From Podarcis raffonei (lineage: Eukaryota > Chordata > Lepidosauria > Squamata > Lacertidae), in NCBI RefSeq assembly GCF_027172205.1, contig NC_070611.1:40730979-40794978 (forward strand): a stretch of DNA of 64,000 nucleotides. Reading direction: 5' to 3'. Positions 11,491-26,100 of the stretch are shown piece after piece (position 1 is the stretch's first letter; every line of letters begins with the position of its first letter). The notes below the pieces were generated by a model. That model had not been told where the DNA came from, searched no databases, and worked only from the letters and a program-made list of their open reading frames with translations. The translations under genes were made by a program, and so were the position numbers.

Positions 11491-14355
11491 AATTCAGCTA
11501 CTTTTTTGTTCACCATCACAAGGGGAGATGTGTTAGTGGTCATGTGCTATGTGTATAGTCATTTAAATTGAGTGTGTGAACACTTTATGTTCAGACATAT
11601 ACATTCTTTCTTTCTTTTTTAGCAATGTTTAATATTTCAACAAACCAAAGCCATACAGGGAATTCTTAAAGATGCCTTAAATGGTCCTCTTTGTGGCTTT
11701 TAAAAACCCGATTAAAAAAAAACAACAGGAGTGAATTTGTAATTTGGCATTTGAGTCTGGCTTAATTTTGTTAAATTTCCTAAAAATCAAAAAATGCTAT
11801 TTTGGGGAAACTGTTTTTAATTTAGTCATCCTTCTTTCCCTACTTCAGTACAAAATTTGTTGGACAAGTTAAAAGGCAGCAGAAACCAACAAAGAAGTGC
11901 CTTCTATGTCAAGAAGTGTCCTCCCCAAATATTTCACTTACAAATCCTAACCAGAGTAGTGCCAGCTTGTCTGCCTCTGCCAATCCTTCACACTGCTCTT
12001 GCTTACAATTATTAGCCAAACAGGCAGATTCGAGAAAAATGCTAACATGCCAACCCCTTAACCTGCTTGCTCTCCTCTTGCCAAAGTCAGCCTTGGCTTT
12101 CTCTGCTATTCCAGCAGGTCTTGATTCACTACTGGGGACCATCCCAGCTTCTTCCAGCCAGTTTCCAAAACACATGATTTGGATCACTATTGGGAAGAGA
12201 ACTGTCCTGAGCTTTAAGGAAAAAAAGCAGACTAAATGGGGTTCTAATCCTGTTTTAATGCTTGCAACTAAAATATGGCTATAGAGATTCTCTAAATTAT
12301 ATGAAGTCTAATTTCAGAAATCTCTAAAAGCATTTACTGTACGCTGAACTTTCCCTTGATCCCTCAAGTCATTACTGTGGTTGAGGTAAAGAACTACCTC
12401 TATTATGAAACTGTCTCTTCTCATTCTTTCTATGTAACATAAACCCACTGTAAATAATCCAACTGGTGTATAGTGTAAAGTGGAAAGAAAAGGTAATGTA
12501 AATACTCTGTTGCTCACACCAGTAGGTTACTACCTAGGACTTCTGTGTCTTAATAGCTATGTAACCAGCAGAATCTTTAATAGCTCACTCACCGAATCTT
12601 CACCTAGTGAGTTCCTGCTCATCACATAACAGATAAAGGCACAGGAATCCTGTCTGAGAAAAAGGTGGCAAACTTACACACTAACTTCCAATACATTGGG
12701 TAAAAATGCTGCTATAAATTAACCCACGTGCTGTTACAGTTTTTAAGGAAAATATTGGTGCCATATGCTTTCCTTCTAGAAACATGTGGGAATCACACAT
12801 AGTGCCATAGAAATGCATTTAAGCAAGGAACATCCGTAAGAGGTTTGGTTGTGAGTGTTGCTTCAAGAGCCATAAGTAAGTACTATTAACTGGAGATGGA
12901 CTTGCAACATCTTGCTCAGGTTAGAACTTCCAGGAGTTACTGGCTTCAGAGAATCTGAGTGGAGCCGTAGATGTCATCAGTTTTGTGCTTGAAGAGCCTT
13001 ACTTTCCATATTCTGATTCAGATGGTCAAAAGAACATTCATAGTAGACTGGTGGCAGACCCATCAATGTGAAACTTTGTACACTAATCGGATTAAGGAAA
13101 TGGCTAGTTAACAAGTATGCGTTTTTCCTGATTCCTAAGTCAGCACTTCAACCCCACACTCTTATTCACTTATCACTAACCACATGATGATGATAATATG
13201 AGAAATGTCTCTTGTTCATCACAGTGATGGAAGTAAGAGCAATTTTAATTAGTTTTTGGTTACTATAACTGCTTTCATCTCAACTTTTGCTTTTGGAACA
13301 TAAAACCAAGCCAAGCATAGAGAAGCTACATATTGGTAATGCATGAATACTTTGGTTTCTAACATTTATGTGTTATGTACAAATGTACAGTTGTCAGTGC
13401 TAACCAAATCAAAGGTGATGGCTTATAAATACTCCAGGCTGCTGTGCCACATACAGTTTTAAATATATTGGTGTACAGATCTCTTCTGCCTATGCAACTT
13501 CAGATAAAGCCCCTTATTCATACTGACTTCTAAAGTCTGTCTTGCAACATAACACTGGAATGACAAGAGGTCCACTGTATTATTTAGCTGCCATTGTTGC
13601 ATTTTCACTTATAGACAAGTGAACACAGAAACATTGTCTATTTCTGTCATTTGGAAGAATAGACCGGACAGCATGAATGTGTCAAATAACAGCTAAGACC
13701 TCTTCTGTCAAGATTAAACCATAGTCAAATAACTCCAGTAAGGGGTTCAGGGTTGACATTAAAATGCTGAGGGATTAGTATATAGTGAAGCATTCTTGTG
13801 GAACTAGGCCAGTGTTCCCCCTAAGTGACCTTTGAACCTGTAGCTGGCTTCACAAGGCAGGGAAATAAAAGTTGACTAGGACCAGATTCCACAGGGCAGT
13901 CCATGTCTTCAGTATCTTAAGACATGGTTTGCAAAGTCAGAAGGTATACCAGAGAAGTATAGGCAGGTCTTGACTTAATACAGTGGGAGTTTGTTACAGT
14001 GAATAGTTAATTGGGAACATGTCATACCAACATTGCAAGAGTATTTATGTAGGTTATAGAGGCTATTAAAAGTAAAAATACCATCCTGAGTGCTTATTGC
14101 AGACTAACCAGGGCTACTGTCAAAATGTTGGAACAAATGCTCAACATGCTTCTGAGAAGTAAAACGTTTGAAGGAAAACTACAAGTTAAGTTGTAAACAT
14201 TTTGAGCTGTGTGCATGGCTTTCTTTTAAAGATTGATGTAAGAATTTTGACTTTTTATATCTGAAATGATCCTCCAAAATAAAAAAAAATTGAAACACAA
14301 TCTTCAAAGACTGTAGCTTCTTTATGTAGCAATAAAATTCAGATTTAAGTATTGG
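11491..14355 (+). other. NUDT4: Probable NUDT4 3' untranslated region
   Basis: The sequence after the stop is AT-rich, free of recognisable transposons for almost 3 kb, and reaches AATAAA signals within 14276-14290 and at 14331-14336. NUDT4 has a long 3'UTR in other vertebrates, which fits. The exact cleavage site, and whether earlier signals are used, cannot be read from sequence alone. Confidence 0.6.
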
Positions 14356-16690
14356 GAACAGTGACTTTCACCTCCTTCTGTGGCCTGGAAGTTTTTCTGT
14401 GCTTGTAGTTGAGGGCAGGGACCACATCTTAGTGGTACACAACATGCTTTGCACCCCAAGAACCCCATGGCGTTCAGTGGGATTTACTTTCAGATAAACC
14501 TATACAGAATTGCTGCCTATTGCCTGTATGCCCAAGCTACTCAAGAAGAAACGCTCTTGCTTGCCTCCCATGTCCCTGACTGTTGTTTCATTTTGTGGAT
14601 GTGTCCACAAACTTGAGAATTTTGCTTACAAATATTGCTTCGTGGTTAGGCTCACTACCTGCTTCTCACACCCATTTCTGACATCAGCTACATGCTATAA
14701 ACTCACAAGTGACCTGCAGTGATGTCACGTGGAAATGCTATACTTGTTCTTGTACCTGAAGGGGCAGTTATTTCAGGCCCCCATCTCTTTGCTCCTGGTC
14801 TACTTTAACCCTACCTGCTGCACTTGCTGGGTACGAGGCTATCCCTTTCAGAACAATGAACACTCCACTAGGGGGAGAAGGGCTCGATCTTCATTGAAAT
14901 GGCAAACTTCTACCTGGGGTTTGAGCAATTTAGTAACTTCTCCCCACCTCCTGCTCTCGCTTGTTCTCTGCTCTGCTTCCTCTGACATGTTAGGATGCAC
15001 AACAGCATGTTGTTGTCTATCCCAAGTGTGTCTGTTCAGTGATCCAGCCAGTGTGGAAGCAAAGCCTTGTATAAGTCTGGACCACACTTTACCTTGTAGC
15101 ACTATGCATGGCTCACAGAGAATGCCTCCCCACCCCCTTCTCCACACTCCTGATACATTACCTCACTCTGCTAAATCTGCAGTTAGCAGATTTAAAGAAC
15201 AAGGACTGCTTAGCAGCTCTGAACAAGCATGTTATCCAGTAAAGGGGGAGGGGTTAATAACAAATAGGTTTAAACCACGGCATGGATGCCCACCCCACAT
15301 ACTCCTCTCAAGGACATTCCCACATCTCCCAATTAATACATTCAGCATTCCATTGAACTTTCCCCCTCCTGTGTGAAAGGAAACAATGGAGAAAAGCAAG
15401 TATCTGCAAATGCACAGCAGAAGTGTGCTTGGCCTCTTACGTGAGCCTGTAACTTTCCCTCACTAGGCAATGAGTTGAGTTACTCTACAATTTTAATCTC
15501 CCACAGGTACTGGGAGTCCACTGAGACAATAAGGTGAGTGTATATTTGTCTTTTAATTTATAAACAATTTCTATATACTCATGTCACTCCTAAACTTAAG
15601 ACATTTGACCAGCAACGTTGCTGTTAAATGGAATAGTTTCACAATCCAGTCACAATACCAGAAAATAGAGCTTCTGTTCTTCTGGATAGGGTTGTACTAA
15701 ACCTGAAGGACCAAGGGGTGATCTTGGCTCAAGCTTTGCCAGTAGAGACTGAGGTGGCCAACTTCAGTTGGTATGTCAGCTGTGACCCTATCTGAACAGC
15801 TACCCATGCTTTGGTAACCTTCAAAATTAAATGACTTATTATACTTGAGCTTCAGCTTTAAAAATAATCGGGAAACTTACAGAGTTTAGAACACAGCTGT
15901 GAAAGATTGCGAAGACTGAGCAGTATGCGCATTAACCGTTGTGCAAGAGCACTAGCTCTGGGTTTATTTGCAAGTCCAAGTTTTGACTTTTAAAAAAGCT
16001 TTTACATTATGGCTTGCAACCTGGTAGGGCTAATCTGCTGCTCTCCACTTATTACTTGACTCCAACTTCCATTGGCTGTATCCTGCATAGTCAATAGGGA
16101 CTCCCAAGATCTAGTAGGCTCTCCATTTTCCTGAATCTTAATGCATCAAACAAATCCTTTCTTAGAGACCTTCTGTACTCCCAACACATGACGTGCAGCA
16201 GATGGCTATAGGGAAAGAGGTACTTTCCCATCACGCCAACTTTGGAATGCTGTCCCCCCAAAGCCTCAACTGGCACCCCCTCTGGTGGATTTCTGTTACA
16301 AAGCAAAGAACTTCATGGGGTCTCAGGATTTGTTATTGTTCAGCTTAAATTTATGTACTTTTTTGAGGTAACTTTAATTTTGCACTTCTAGCTTGCATTT
16401 CTGTATTTGTACTTAGGTGCACTTGATTTTAAACTTTGCTGATGGCACAATAGAAGTATCCTAAACAAAATAGGGAAACATTTTTGGGCCAATAAAACTT
16501 CAATATGAACCAGTGTGCTTTCTGAAAAGGATAGGACTTCTTTCTTGTCACATGGAAAGTTTTTCTCGCGAGGGGAGAGGTTATTTGGTAACTTGCTTTT
16601 TTTTTTCATTGTACAAATATGCTTGAAAATTTACTGTGCGAATACCAATCTTTAAAATGAGAAGCTCACTGTATAATGAATAATCACTCT
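14356..16690. other. Intergenic stretch between the NUDT4 and UBE2N 3' ends
   Basis: A fold-back repeat piece lies at about 14470-14515. A 215-codon open frame (14729-15376, forward) has no recognisable domain and odd composition, and I do not call it a gene. I see nothing else. Confidence 0.6.
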
Positions 16691-19600
16691 TCCTTTTATT
16701 CAGTGTCATAACATTACAGTCAGAAGATGTTAAACAGAACCTATCAGGCATTTAAAAAATAATCCTGAACATAGGAGGAATGTACATTACACTCAGATAT
16801 ACATGATTTCTAACCGTATTAGACCTGAAGATTTTACAGTAACCATAATTTGCTGGGCATATGCTTCATTTAAAAGCATAACATCCACATTATTTTAGGC
16901 CATAATTACACGATATTCAGTATGTTTACTCTTGTAAAACTACCCATGCAAAGCATGGATTTGTCACTGGGGTCTTCCTTCTTTCAAGAACACACACAAG
17001 AACTATATTTTTATCAGCTAAAGGAAAAAGAGTTATCATGAACATGGTTTTGATTTAAGCCAAGGCTTCATACATCAGTACACATGCCAGATAACTGGCC
17101 TGAATATTTATTAGCACCAAGATTAATATGAAACACCTATACTGTAATTCAGTAAAGGAACCCCATCTTTCTACCTAGCCCTATCATAAAGCAAACATAC
17201 GTAAATAATTCTACTTGGTTTATTAGTATCATACAGTGGGACAATTCCAACCAGCTGAGATGTACCGAACAAGATGACCTATTCATTGTTGATAGTCTTT
17301 TTAGAACTCCTTTACAGATAAAAGTTGTTAGTTCAATCAAACACAGATTCAAGTACCTTCAGTGACTCTTTAGCCACATTCCTTGACCTTTTTTTTTAAG
17401 GGATAAAAGTCTAGTTCTTAATGTTTACACTTCATTAGGAGAAAGATTCAGGTGGAAAATGGAAATTCAAAACCAACCCTTGTAGTTACTTTAATTACTG
17501 CTCTCAACATTTAGAGCCAGAACACAGGGGCTTTTTGGATATTTTACTCCTTAACTGCAGTCCTAAAGGAATGCCTAAACTCCCAAGTTTTGGCACAAGA
17601 GCTGTTTTTCAATGCACACATGGAAAAAATATAGTATGCCTAGTTTACAAATGCATATACATCTGCTTTGCACCAACTCCCTATTTTAAACTTAGTAAGA
17701 TTTCAACACAAGGTGTTTCAACACAGTCCCATGGGCAACTGATGAGAAATCCTCAAATTTGAGTGTACACACCTCTCTAGTGCACAGCATAGATTCAACA
17801 GTTATTTGTACACATTTAAAGACATTTACCACATATGCAGGGCTGGAAAGGACACAGTCCAAAGTTAAGCGCCTCCCATGCCCATTTATTTCAATAGGAG
17901 AAATATAGCATGTGTTCAAAGCTACAATCCTATGTGCACTCATGCAGAATTGAATTCAGTGGGATTTACAGCAAATAAAAATATTTAGGATTAAGCTGTA
18001 ACCCATTGAAATTTGTATAGCTCTTGCTAAATTATGCCCTATGTTTGAACATTAACATTCCAACCGTATAGTTGCCATATGTACTTGACTTCAGCTACTG
18101 TGTACCATTTTTAACAGGTTTTATGGTATTTTATTCCAGAATGTGACATACAGAGAGCCAGAGCTTACGCTGTCTGGTCTTTTTAAAAATAATATCATGG
18201 TAGCAGCATTTTAAAGCCATTTGCTATGCAGGTATTCAAGTTTCTTTCTTTAAAAAACTACTACAGCTGCAAACATAAGCATTTTTTTCAATATAACTTT
18301 TATTAAACTGAGTGGGACTTGTTTTTGAGTAGTCAGAGATTATACCACTATGCATATGGTTATGTTCATACTAGTCATTGACATATGAGAACTTACGCTC
18401 GTCAAGTGTTAGAGAAGAATAACACAATCAGTTCTCTACTATGGCAGACAGTGGTGCTATTCATTGGTAGTTGACAAGGACTAGCTAGAAGCCCAGAAAC
18501 AATCTAAAAAAGAATTTCAACTAGAAACAATTTTTGAGATGGTCTCTCTCTCCTGTTGAAGCAGATTATCAGCCTTTTATCATGCTATAATGCAGTCAAC
18601 TCTGACAATACCATCACTAAAAGCATTTTTGTCTGTTGAAAATGTGATTTTAATAGATATTCTTTATCTTACATAAGAGCACAATACATACACCACATTC
18701 TATAGAAACCCCAGATGATGCTAGAATAGGTATGATGGGCAGAAAATTATGGACCTCAATACTGTTTCCCCCCACCCCCCAAACTGCAAGACAGACATTA
18801 CCCATGCCAAGCTGGCATTACACTGGCCACATGGAAAGCAGAGATATCAGAAAGGTGGTCAAGGCAAAGAAGTAGGGTAAGAAAAGAAAATAAATTTTAA
18901 GAAATACAGAAGGTAGAAGTTGGGATCAAAATATGCTCCCATGAGTTATTTACATTTTTGCGTGATATCTTAAGAAATAAGAAGTTTCCGTCTTCAAATG
19001 AAGAAATGGGTCAAGAAAGTAGTAGCTTAAAGACTGCAGGTACAGCCAGAGCTAAGAAGCCTAATTGTAAATACCTTAGCAACCAATTGACCTGCACTGT
19101 TAACATCTCATTTTATGCAGAGGATTTATTTATTTATTTTTAAGATCCAAGTTATTTTAAAATGTATTCTGATACTGGATAATACGTAGCACAAGACAGA
19201 CAAGGTACACATACACCCAAAATTACTGTTTGTTTTGCTAGCTTCCTGCTTCAGTGGTACGTAACTTTGCAAGTACAAACACATTAATGATGCATCTAAC
19301 CGACTCTGATAACAATTACATTTATCAGAGGCTTTTTAAAAACAAAAGAAATATTATGAACACTAATGTGGCATAGCCTATGAATACAGGTCGAGAGGGG
19401 GGAATCCAATATTTCACTACAGCTGTTAGGTTGATGAAAATCAAAGTGTTCTAATCTGGCTTCATTAAAAAAAATGATTGTCACAATTGAAAAGTGAACA
19501 AAAGAACACAGCAAAACAAACTGTACAAAGGCAAAGTAGAATAACAAAATATTTTACTAAAACATAAGATTTACAGAAGATTTTTCAGACAAGCCATACA

Positions 19601-20196
19601 AAATGGTCACAAGCTTTTTTTTTCTTTTCTTGAAGGGAGGGTTTTTACACTTGACAGCAGAATCACAATATTATTAGTGATGGATGTTTAATGTTCCCAT
19701 TTTTGTTCAAACAGCCAAGCTTGTCCATCTACAGCGTCTAAGTTAGACTTGGCTAGAGGGCATATTCTAGAGTATAACTGGTTAGCTGCTTTAACCGATA
19801 CAATTAGCATCACCATAAAAAAGGGAGGAAGAGCCCACACAATTAGAACAAAAATCCCTGCAGCTAACCCTGACTACTTTCATTCACAGTGCTTACACTT
19901 AACTCATGATGGGGAAAACTTATTAAAAGCAGAGATGTGCTACTGCTTTTAAACAATTTCACAAACAATCCCGATGATACTTCTAGCCTCTGCTCATGCG
20001 GAACAGGAGTGAATTAGGACAAGACACAGATTTGCTAGTATGCATTTAAATCACCAAAGAACTGATGTCTGGGTTTTATTCTGTAATGTTTTCTAAGACT
20101 GTGTCCATTAAATGCAAACAAAACAAAAAAACAAAAAAAAAGGAAGAGGTCTTGGCAGAACAGGAAAAAGTGATGCACACTGATTCAGAGCACATT
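16690..20196 (-). other. UBE2N: Probable UBE2N 3' untranslated region (reverse strand)
   Basis: Downstream of the UBE2N stop there are about 3.5 kb of AT-rich sequence with almost no recognisable transposons apart from one fold-back repeat near 17.9 kb. Reverse-strand AATAAA signals appear as TTTATT near 20073, 18299-18304 and 16694-16700. UBE2N has a 3'UTR of several kb in mammals, so the distal signal is plausible, but which signals are used is unknown. The region has no coding frame worth reporting. Confidence 0.5.
17905..17995. repeat. Fold-back repeat (short palindromic family)
   Basis: AAGCTACAATCCTATGTGCA on the left, AATTGAATTCAGTGGGATTT centrally, then TTTAGGATTAAGCTGTA on the right form imperfect inverted arms. 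One of many copies in the window; probably a small MITE. Confidence 0.55.
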
Positions 20197-23100
20197 TTAA
20201 ATATTATTCATGGCATATAGCCTAGTCCATGCTCTGGCTGAAAAGAGAAAAGAAATATGTATTAGACAACAAAGCATCTAACTTCAGAATTCTCTACTCC
20301 CTCCCACCTTTCTTGCCCAAAACTCATTAGAATGCTGGCTATTCCTGAGGACTACGTATAATAAAATGAATCAAGTGACAAATGTTCCATAGTTTTGCAC
20401 CCTCATCTTTATAGAGCTATAGAGCCATTTACAAATTCACATCAATAATGTGACACAACCAACATATGGTACATTGATTGTGTGACTCTTACGCACATCA
20501 GATGCAAAGGCAGTAGCCGCTTACAAGAGACAACTTATCAACCAGTAGGTTTCTCACTTGATAGTTTCCACACATAAATCTATGTACACACTCATACAAG
20601 AAAGCTGAAAAAGTCAACTAGAGGTCAGACTTGGCCATAAGCCCATGATGACGCCCGCACTCATAGACTAGAAAGTAGGCTTCCAAGACCGCACAAGTTA
20701 CATGGCCAAGATGTGACCTTTGAAATGCAAATAGCAGCTTTGGAGAGGGAATTTTCCTTGGCACTGTACAGGAAGAGAAACTGTTAAACCTCCCCTGTGC
20801 CTTCTCCCTTTGCGAAGTCTCCCCATGGCAATTTCTTCACAGAACAAAAACTATGTGCACAAATTGCATGCACATCATTAACAATTCATCTCTTTTGTCC
20901 CCAAGACTTAAAAGGCTGGACGTATTTTATATTTACGGTATTTGAGTTATTGTATGTATGACTTGGAGTGATTCTTACAAAGATTTATTTTTGTAAGATA
21001 CTTTAGGCATCTGCATTTGGGATCAAAAGCAGTACAAGAATTTTATTCATAACTCAATTTTCTTTAGTCTAGAGTAAGGGCACACTACCTGTTTCTATGG
21101 CTTGGGCTTCATTGGTCTTCCACTGCTCAGCTACATCATTTGCTAGTGGATCATCTGGGTTGGGAGCACTTAACAAAGCCTGGATTGATAGCAGAACTGT
21201 ACGGATCTGCAGAGCTGGAGACCATTTGTCTGAGGAAGCAAGTTAGAGAGTACTAAAGCAATGTTTCAAATACAAAACACACACCCCTTAAAAGATAACT
21301 GAAATATGAAATAATCTTTCAACTTTTTTAATAATCTGAAAAATGCATGGAAGAGAAAGATATGTCATGCTTATCATGGCTCCAAAATACTTACCTTTCA
21401 AAATATCTAAACATATTCTTCCCAATTTGTCTACGTTAGGATGATAAATTTTGGTCATGAAACGTACTTTCGGAGCTGCCATTGGATATTCTTCTGGCAG
21501 GAATAGTTCAAGTTTAAATGTCCCACCCTCAAAGGGAGAATCCTGTGGGCCTGCAATGACCACATGAAAATAACGTGCGTTGCTTTCATCTGGCTCCGCT
21601 TTTATTCCAGGAACAGGTTCTGCCAGCAAGCGCTGGGTTTCCTGAAAGAGAGAGAAAACCAAAGTGGAACACACACACATACTGTTCCTCTAAGAGGGCA
21701 GCTATCCATGGACAATGGAAGTATACAAGTTGTTGTCCTCCCAGTACATTTTACCAAACCCTCAGAATATTAACTTCCCATCTGGTGAATCTAACTTTTC
21801 AGACATCAATAAACCAAGAAGTCTGAAGAAGCAGGCACACTGTATTAACCCAGCACCAAGAACTGCAAACACTTCTCCTTCCTATATTCCATTATGTAAG
21901 CAAACAGGTCCAGCTATCACTTAGTAAATTTAATTTCATATTGCTATATTTAGATGAGGTTGAAGTGCAGTATCATTCTATTGTGTTGTGATGTCTCTAT
22001 CAGCAGGAAAAATAAATAACCAGGAAAGATCACACGGCAGTTCACAACATAAAAATACAAAATGAAAACACAAAATACATAATAAAACAAAAACACAACC
22101 AATAACCCCACTTCCAAATGTTTTGCCTGGCACCGAAAGATATATAAATCATAGAACTGTGGAGTTGAAAAGGACCCAATGCAGGGTTCAAAATTAGCAG
22201 GGGGCCAGGTGCATTTTACACCTAAAGGTTCTCCATTTGCGAGCACCTCAAAAAGGCTGAGTGCCATTTTTTACGACTGGCTGACACTCAAGGATTACTG
22301 AAATGTATGTGCTTTGAAAACTGAAGTATGGTACCAATATTTTTATTGTAAACACCAAATTAAACATGTATTAACAATTTCTGCTAAAAATGTGCAACTT
22401 ATGTGAATTGTGTATTAGTTCCTGCTTATCAAAATAATAAAAAGTGTTGTCACCCCCAAATGTCAACTAGACATTCTGTTTTGGCACCCACAGCCCAGGT
22501 CTCAGAAGCTATTTGGCTCCTAACTTTTCTATCCAAGTTTCTAGCATTACCCAAAGGGTAATCTAGTCCAACCCCCTACAATGCAGGCAAGCGCCCCTGG
22601 GGATGGAATTCCACAAACAGGGAGCCACCGCAGAAAAGACCTGTTCTCCAGTTGCTATCCTCTTGTGGAAGAGGCACACACAAAATAGCCTCACATGATG
22701 ATTGCAGGGTCTGGATCCGTTCATATGGGGAGATGTGGTCCTGAGCTGTTTAAGGCTTTATAGATCAAAACCAACACTTTGAACTGGGCCCGGAAGCTAA
22801 TCAACAAAATTTAGGCTATCCCTGTCCAGATATGAGCATAGCTAGGCCACCAGCTGAAGCTGATGGAAGGCACTCCCTGCCACTGAGGCCACCTGAACCT
22901 CAAGCAAAGGATCCAGCAGTACCCCCAAAGCTACGTACCCCCTCTTTCAGAGGGGGTATAACCAACCCCATCAAGAGCAGGCAACATCCCATCCATCTGG
23001 TCTAGGGAAGCACCCACTAACAGTGCCTCAGTCTTGTCTGGATTGAGCTTCAGTTTGTTGGCTGTCATCCAGTCCATTACCGAGACAAGGCAACAGTCCA

Positions 23101-26100
23101 GCACATCCACTGCTACACCTGCAGTAAGGAGGAGTAGATCTGTGTGTCATCAGCACGTTGCTGACAACATACTCCAAAACTCCAGATAACCTTGCTCTGC
23201 AGCAATTTCATGCCACTACAAATCAGTTCACTACAAGATGCAAATATAGTAATGATAGTGTTGATAACAGTGAGATTGTGTTTGGCTGCATTACTAAACA
23301 AGTAACCTTGGATTGGAATCAAAAAATACAGAATATCTTCAGCTATTTGGTGCAGAATTGTGATCTGGGTATCTGCCAAGCACATCACTCCTGCAATGTT
23401 TAGACAACGTGGTCTGAATTCTCTTGCTTCCTCCATCTTCTGAATCAAAGGACATGAATGTCTGAAAACTACCCACACAAAAGCAAGGCACATTAATTGT
23501 GGAAAACCTGTTTCAATTCATATAAACCTTTTTTCTGATGTCCATGAAGTTTAAAATGAAACTTCAGTATTTCAGGCTATGAATTATTTTTCAGACAATG
23601 GTTTTGTCTAGAAAAATAAGCTTTAGTTGAAGGGGAGAGGAGGGGAAGGGAAACTTATTCACTGATGGATGGACACTGTTAAATGTCAGGCATTGAGTAC
23701 TACTTCTATAAAGGATCAGGCTGCAAGCACAATCTACGGTAAATATGTTTACTCATCAAAATAAGTCTCACTATGTTCTATGGGGCTCATTCCCTAATGA
23801 GTTTAGGACTGCAGATTCAGTATAACAGAAGTGTTCATTATTTTTAGAATACCCAGATCCATTGCTATTTCTTAAGTTACATCAACAGGATATCTGCTTC
23901 CCAGGCCTGTCTCAAAGAGTCCTCAAACAGTTTCAAACAGTTCTTGTCTACTCAGAGATAAGTCCTATTGACTTCAATGGAGCTTATGCTCAGATACAGT
24001 AAATGTGCATTAGTTCGCACCCTGAGACTAAGAAGTAAAAACTTATTTTTTCTTTTGTTACAGTGTTAACAACAAAAGCTAAGATATACTTAAGATACTG
24101 TGAGTTGCAATAACTTGTAGCTCCATATCTGACACTGAGTCTCGGACTCAAAAGAGCTGCTTTTCCTCATAGCACTTGTGCCGGGCCCAGTGGATTTGTG
24201 TCTTATATCTGAACAGTGACTCTCACACAGGTCACGAACTGTTTTGGAAAGTCCCCTTGGTTTCACAAACAGTCTTCCTTGTGGCAAGGAGACTGATATT
24301 GAAGGAAATAAGTCTATACGTTGGTACCTCGGGTTAAGTACTTAATTCGTTCTGGAGCTCCGTTCTTAACCTGAAACTGTTCTTAACCTGAAGCACCACT
24401 TTAGCTAATGGGGCCTTCTGCTGCCGCCGCTCCGCCGGAGCACAATTTCTGTTCTCATCCTGAAGCAAAGTTCTTAACCTGAAGCAATATTTCTGGGTTA
24501 GCGGAGTCTGTAACCTGAAGCGTATGTAACCCAAGGCACCACTGTAGTTCCCTTTGACTCATGGAACTAGTGCCACAGTTATTTGGACGCTGGCCTACGT
24601 ATTTTCCCAGTTATTGTCTGAATAATGCATTTATCTGGCTAAAAATAAATATTCAATTAACTGTCATAAATACTGTATACCAAACTGTACTCAAGCCATT
24701 CATATTCTTAAAGCAGTGAGATTTAGTTTTAACGAAGTATTTAATATATTCCAATCCCAAGAAAAAAACATGGAGAAAATGCTTTTCTTCATGTACCTCC
24801 TAAACTCTCACACGATCCATGTCCCTTCTTTTACTGTCTTCATTATGGGAGCCTTTTCTCTCTCTCCCTTCCTTCCTATCACGGATTTCAATGACTTTTT
24901 CCATAAAAGCCTTTCCTGGCTCACTTTAAGCTCTACATTTTCATCATCCCCTTCCTTCTCTCACTGGTCCGTCCTCATGTCCTCTCCTATCAGATTCAGA
25001 TTCAGATTGCAAGCCCTCTAGGTGCAGACTGTACAACATGATGTTCCAGAGCACGAAGCAGTTTGTTGATGCCAACAACCAATGTTAGGTGTAGGAAGAA
25101 CAAGAATGAAGACACTTTTCAATTTCCTGCCGGAGCATTCTCTCAGCTTTGCTCACTGCCTTTATGACATCTGATGCCTTCTTTCCACACCTCTTTGTAA
25201 CTTTTAAAGGAACCAGAGCTATTATTAGATCTCAGCCAGTAGTCAAAAATCATTTAAAGAGATTGAGATTACCAGACACCTGTCATACATGAGTAAAGAC
25301 AGTTGCAGATCTTATTTCCTGATCATCTGTTCACTTGCTCAGTCATTAGCCCATTTTACTTCTCCTTGCCACTTCAATCTGAGTCACAAGCCCCACACCT
25401 AAATTGTTTCCTCCCAACTCATTTGAGAAAAACTACTGGAGACAGTCGTTCCCTCCCACAATGCTGATACTTATATCTGAGACCTAGTCATATTTATTTT
25501 GGCATATCTGATTTACAGAATATGTCTCAACATTTTTAGAGTTAAACAAACAAACCAAACTACCCTTCCAAATTGGCACTTCAAAAGAAAAGAAACTTTT
25601 GCTACTTTCATGCTGTATAAATAGGTTTAAATTGCAGCAAGTAGTGAGAGAACGATGTTGGGTAAACTGATGCCAGTTTAGGAGCTATTCAACTTTCTTG
25701 CTTGCTGGGCGGGATAACTGTAGGTCTGCTTTTCTATTTGAATGGGTCTGTTCTTGAGTTCTGACACAGTCTTCACACTTCAAATTGCAATCCTGCTGCA
25801 GGACACACTGGAGTAAATAGGCACAGTAACATTTAGGCTAAAAAAACCAGTGAGGCAGCATGTCTGCAGTCATCTTTCTAGATATACTCTACAAAGGCCC
25901 CAGAAATGTTGTGATAGGTAGGATACTATTATTGCAACTGAAGTACAGCGTATCCAAATCTTACATACTGTTATAAAAGTTACTTGAAGAACTCAGGAGA
26001 GGTATTGGAAGAACAGCAAGGTGTTTCTATGTATGGTTTTAATGCCTTCAAATAAATTATAGAGTAGCAGTCCAGCCTGGATCTATTATCACTGAAATCA

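Noticed and set aside
23113-23493. 126-codon reverse-strand frame that might look like a gene
   Set aside because: Its end ([10 protein letters not shown]) is a decayed LINE reverse transcriptase; the rest is chance read-through in UBE2N intron 1.
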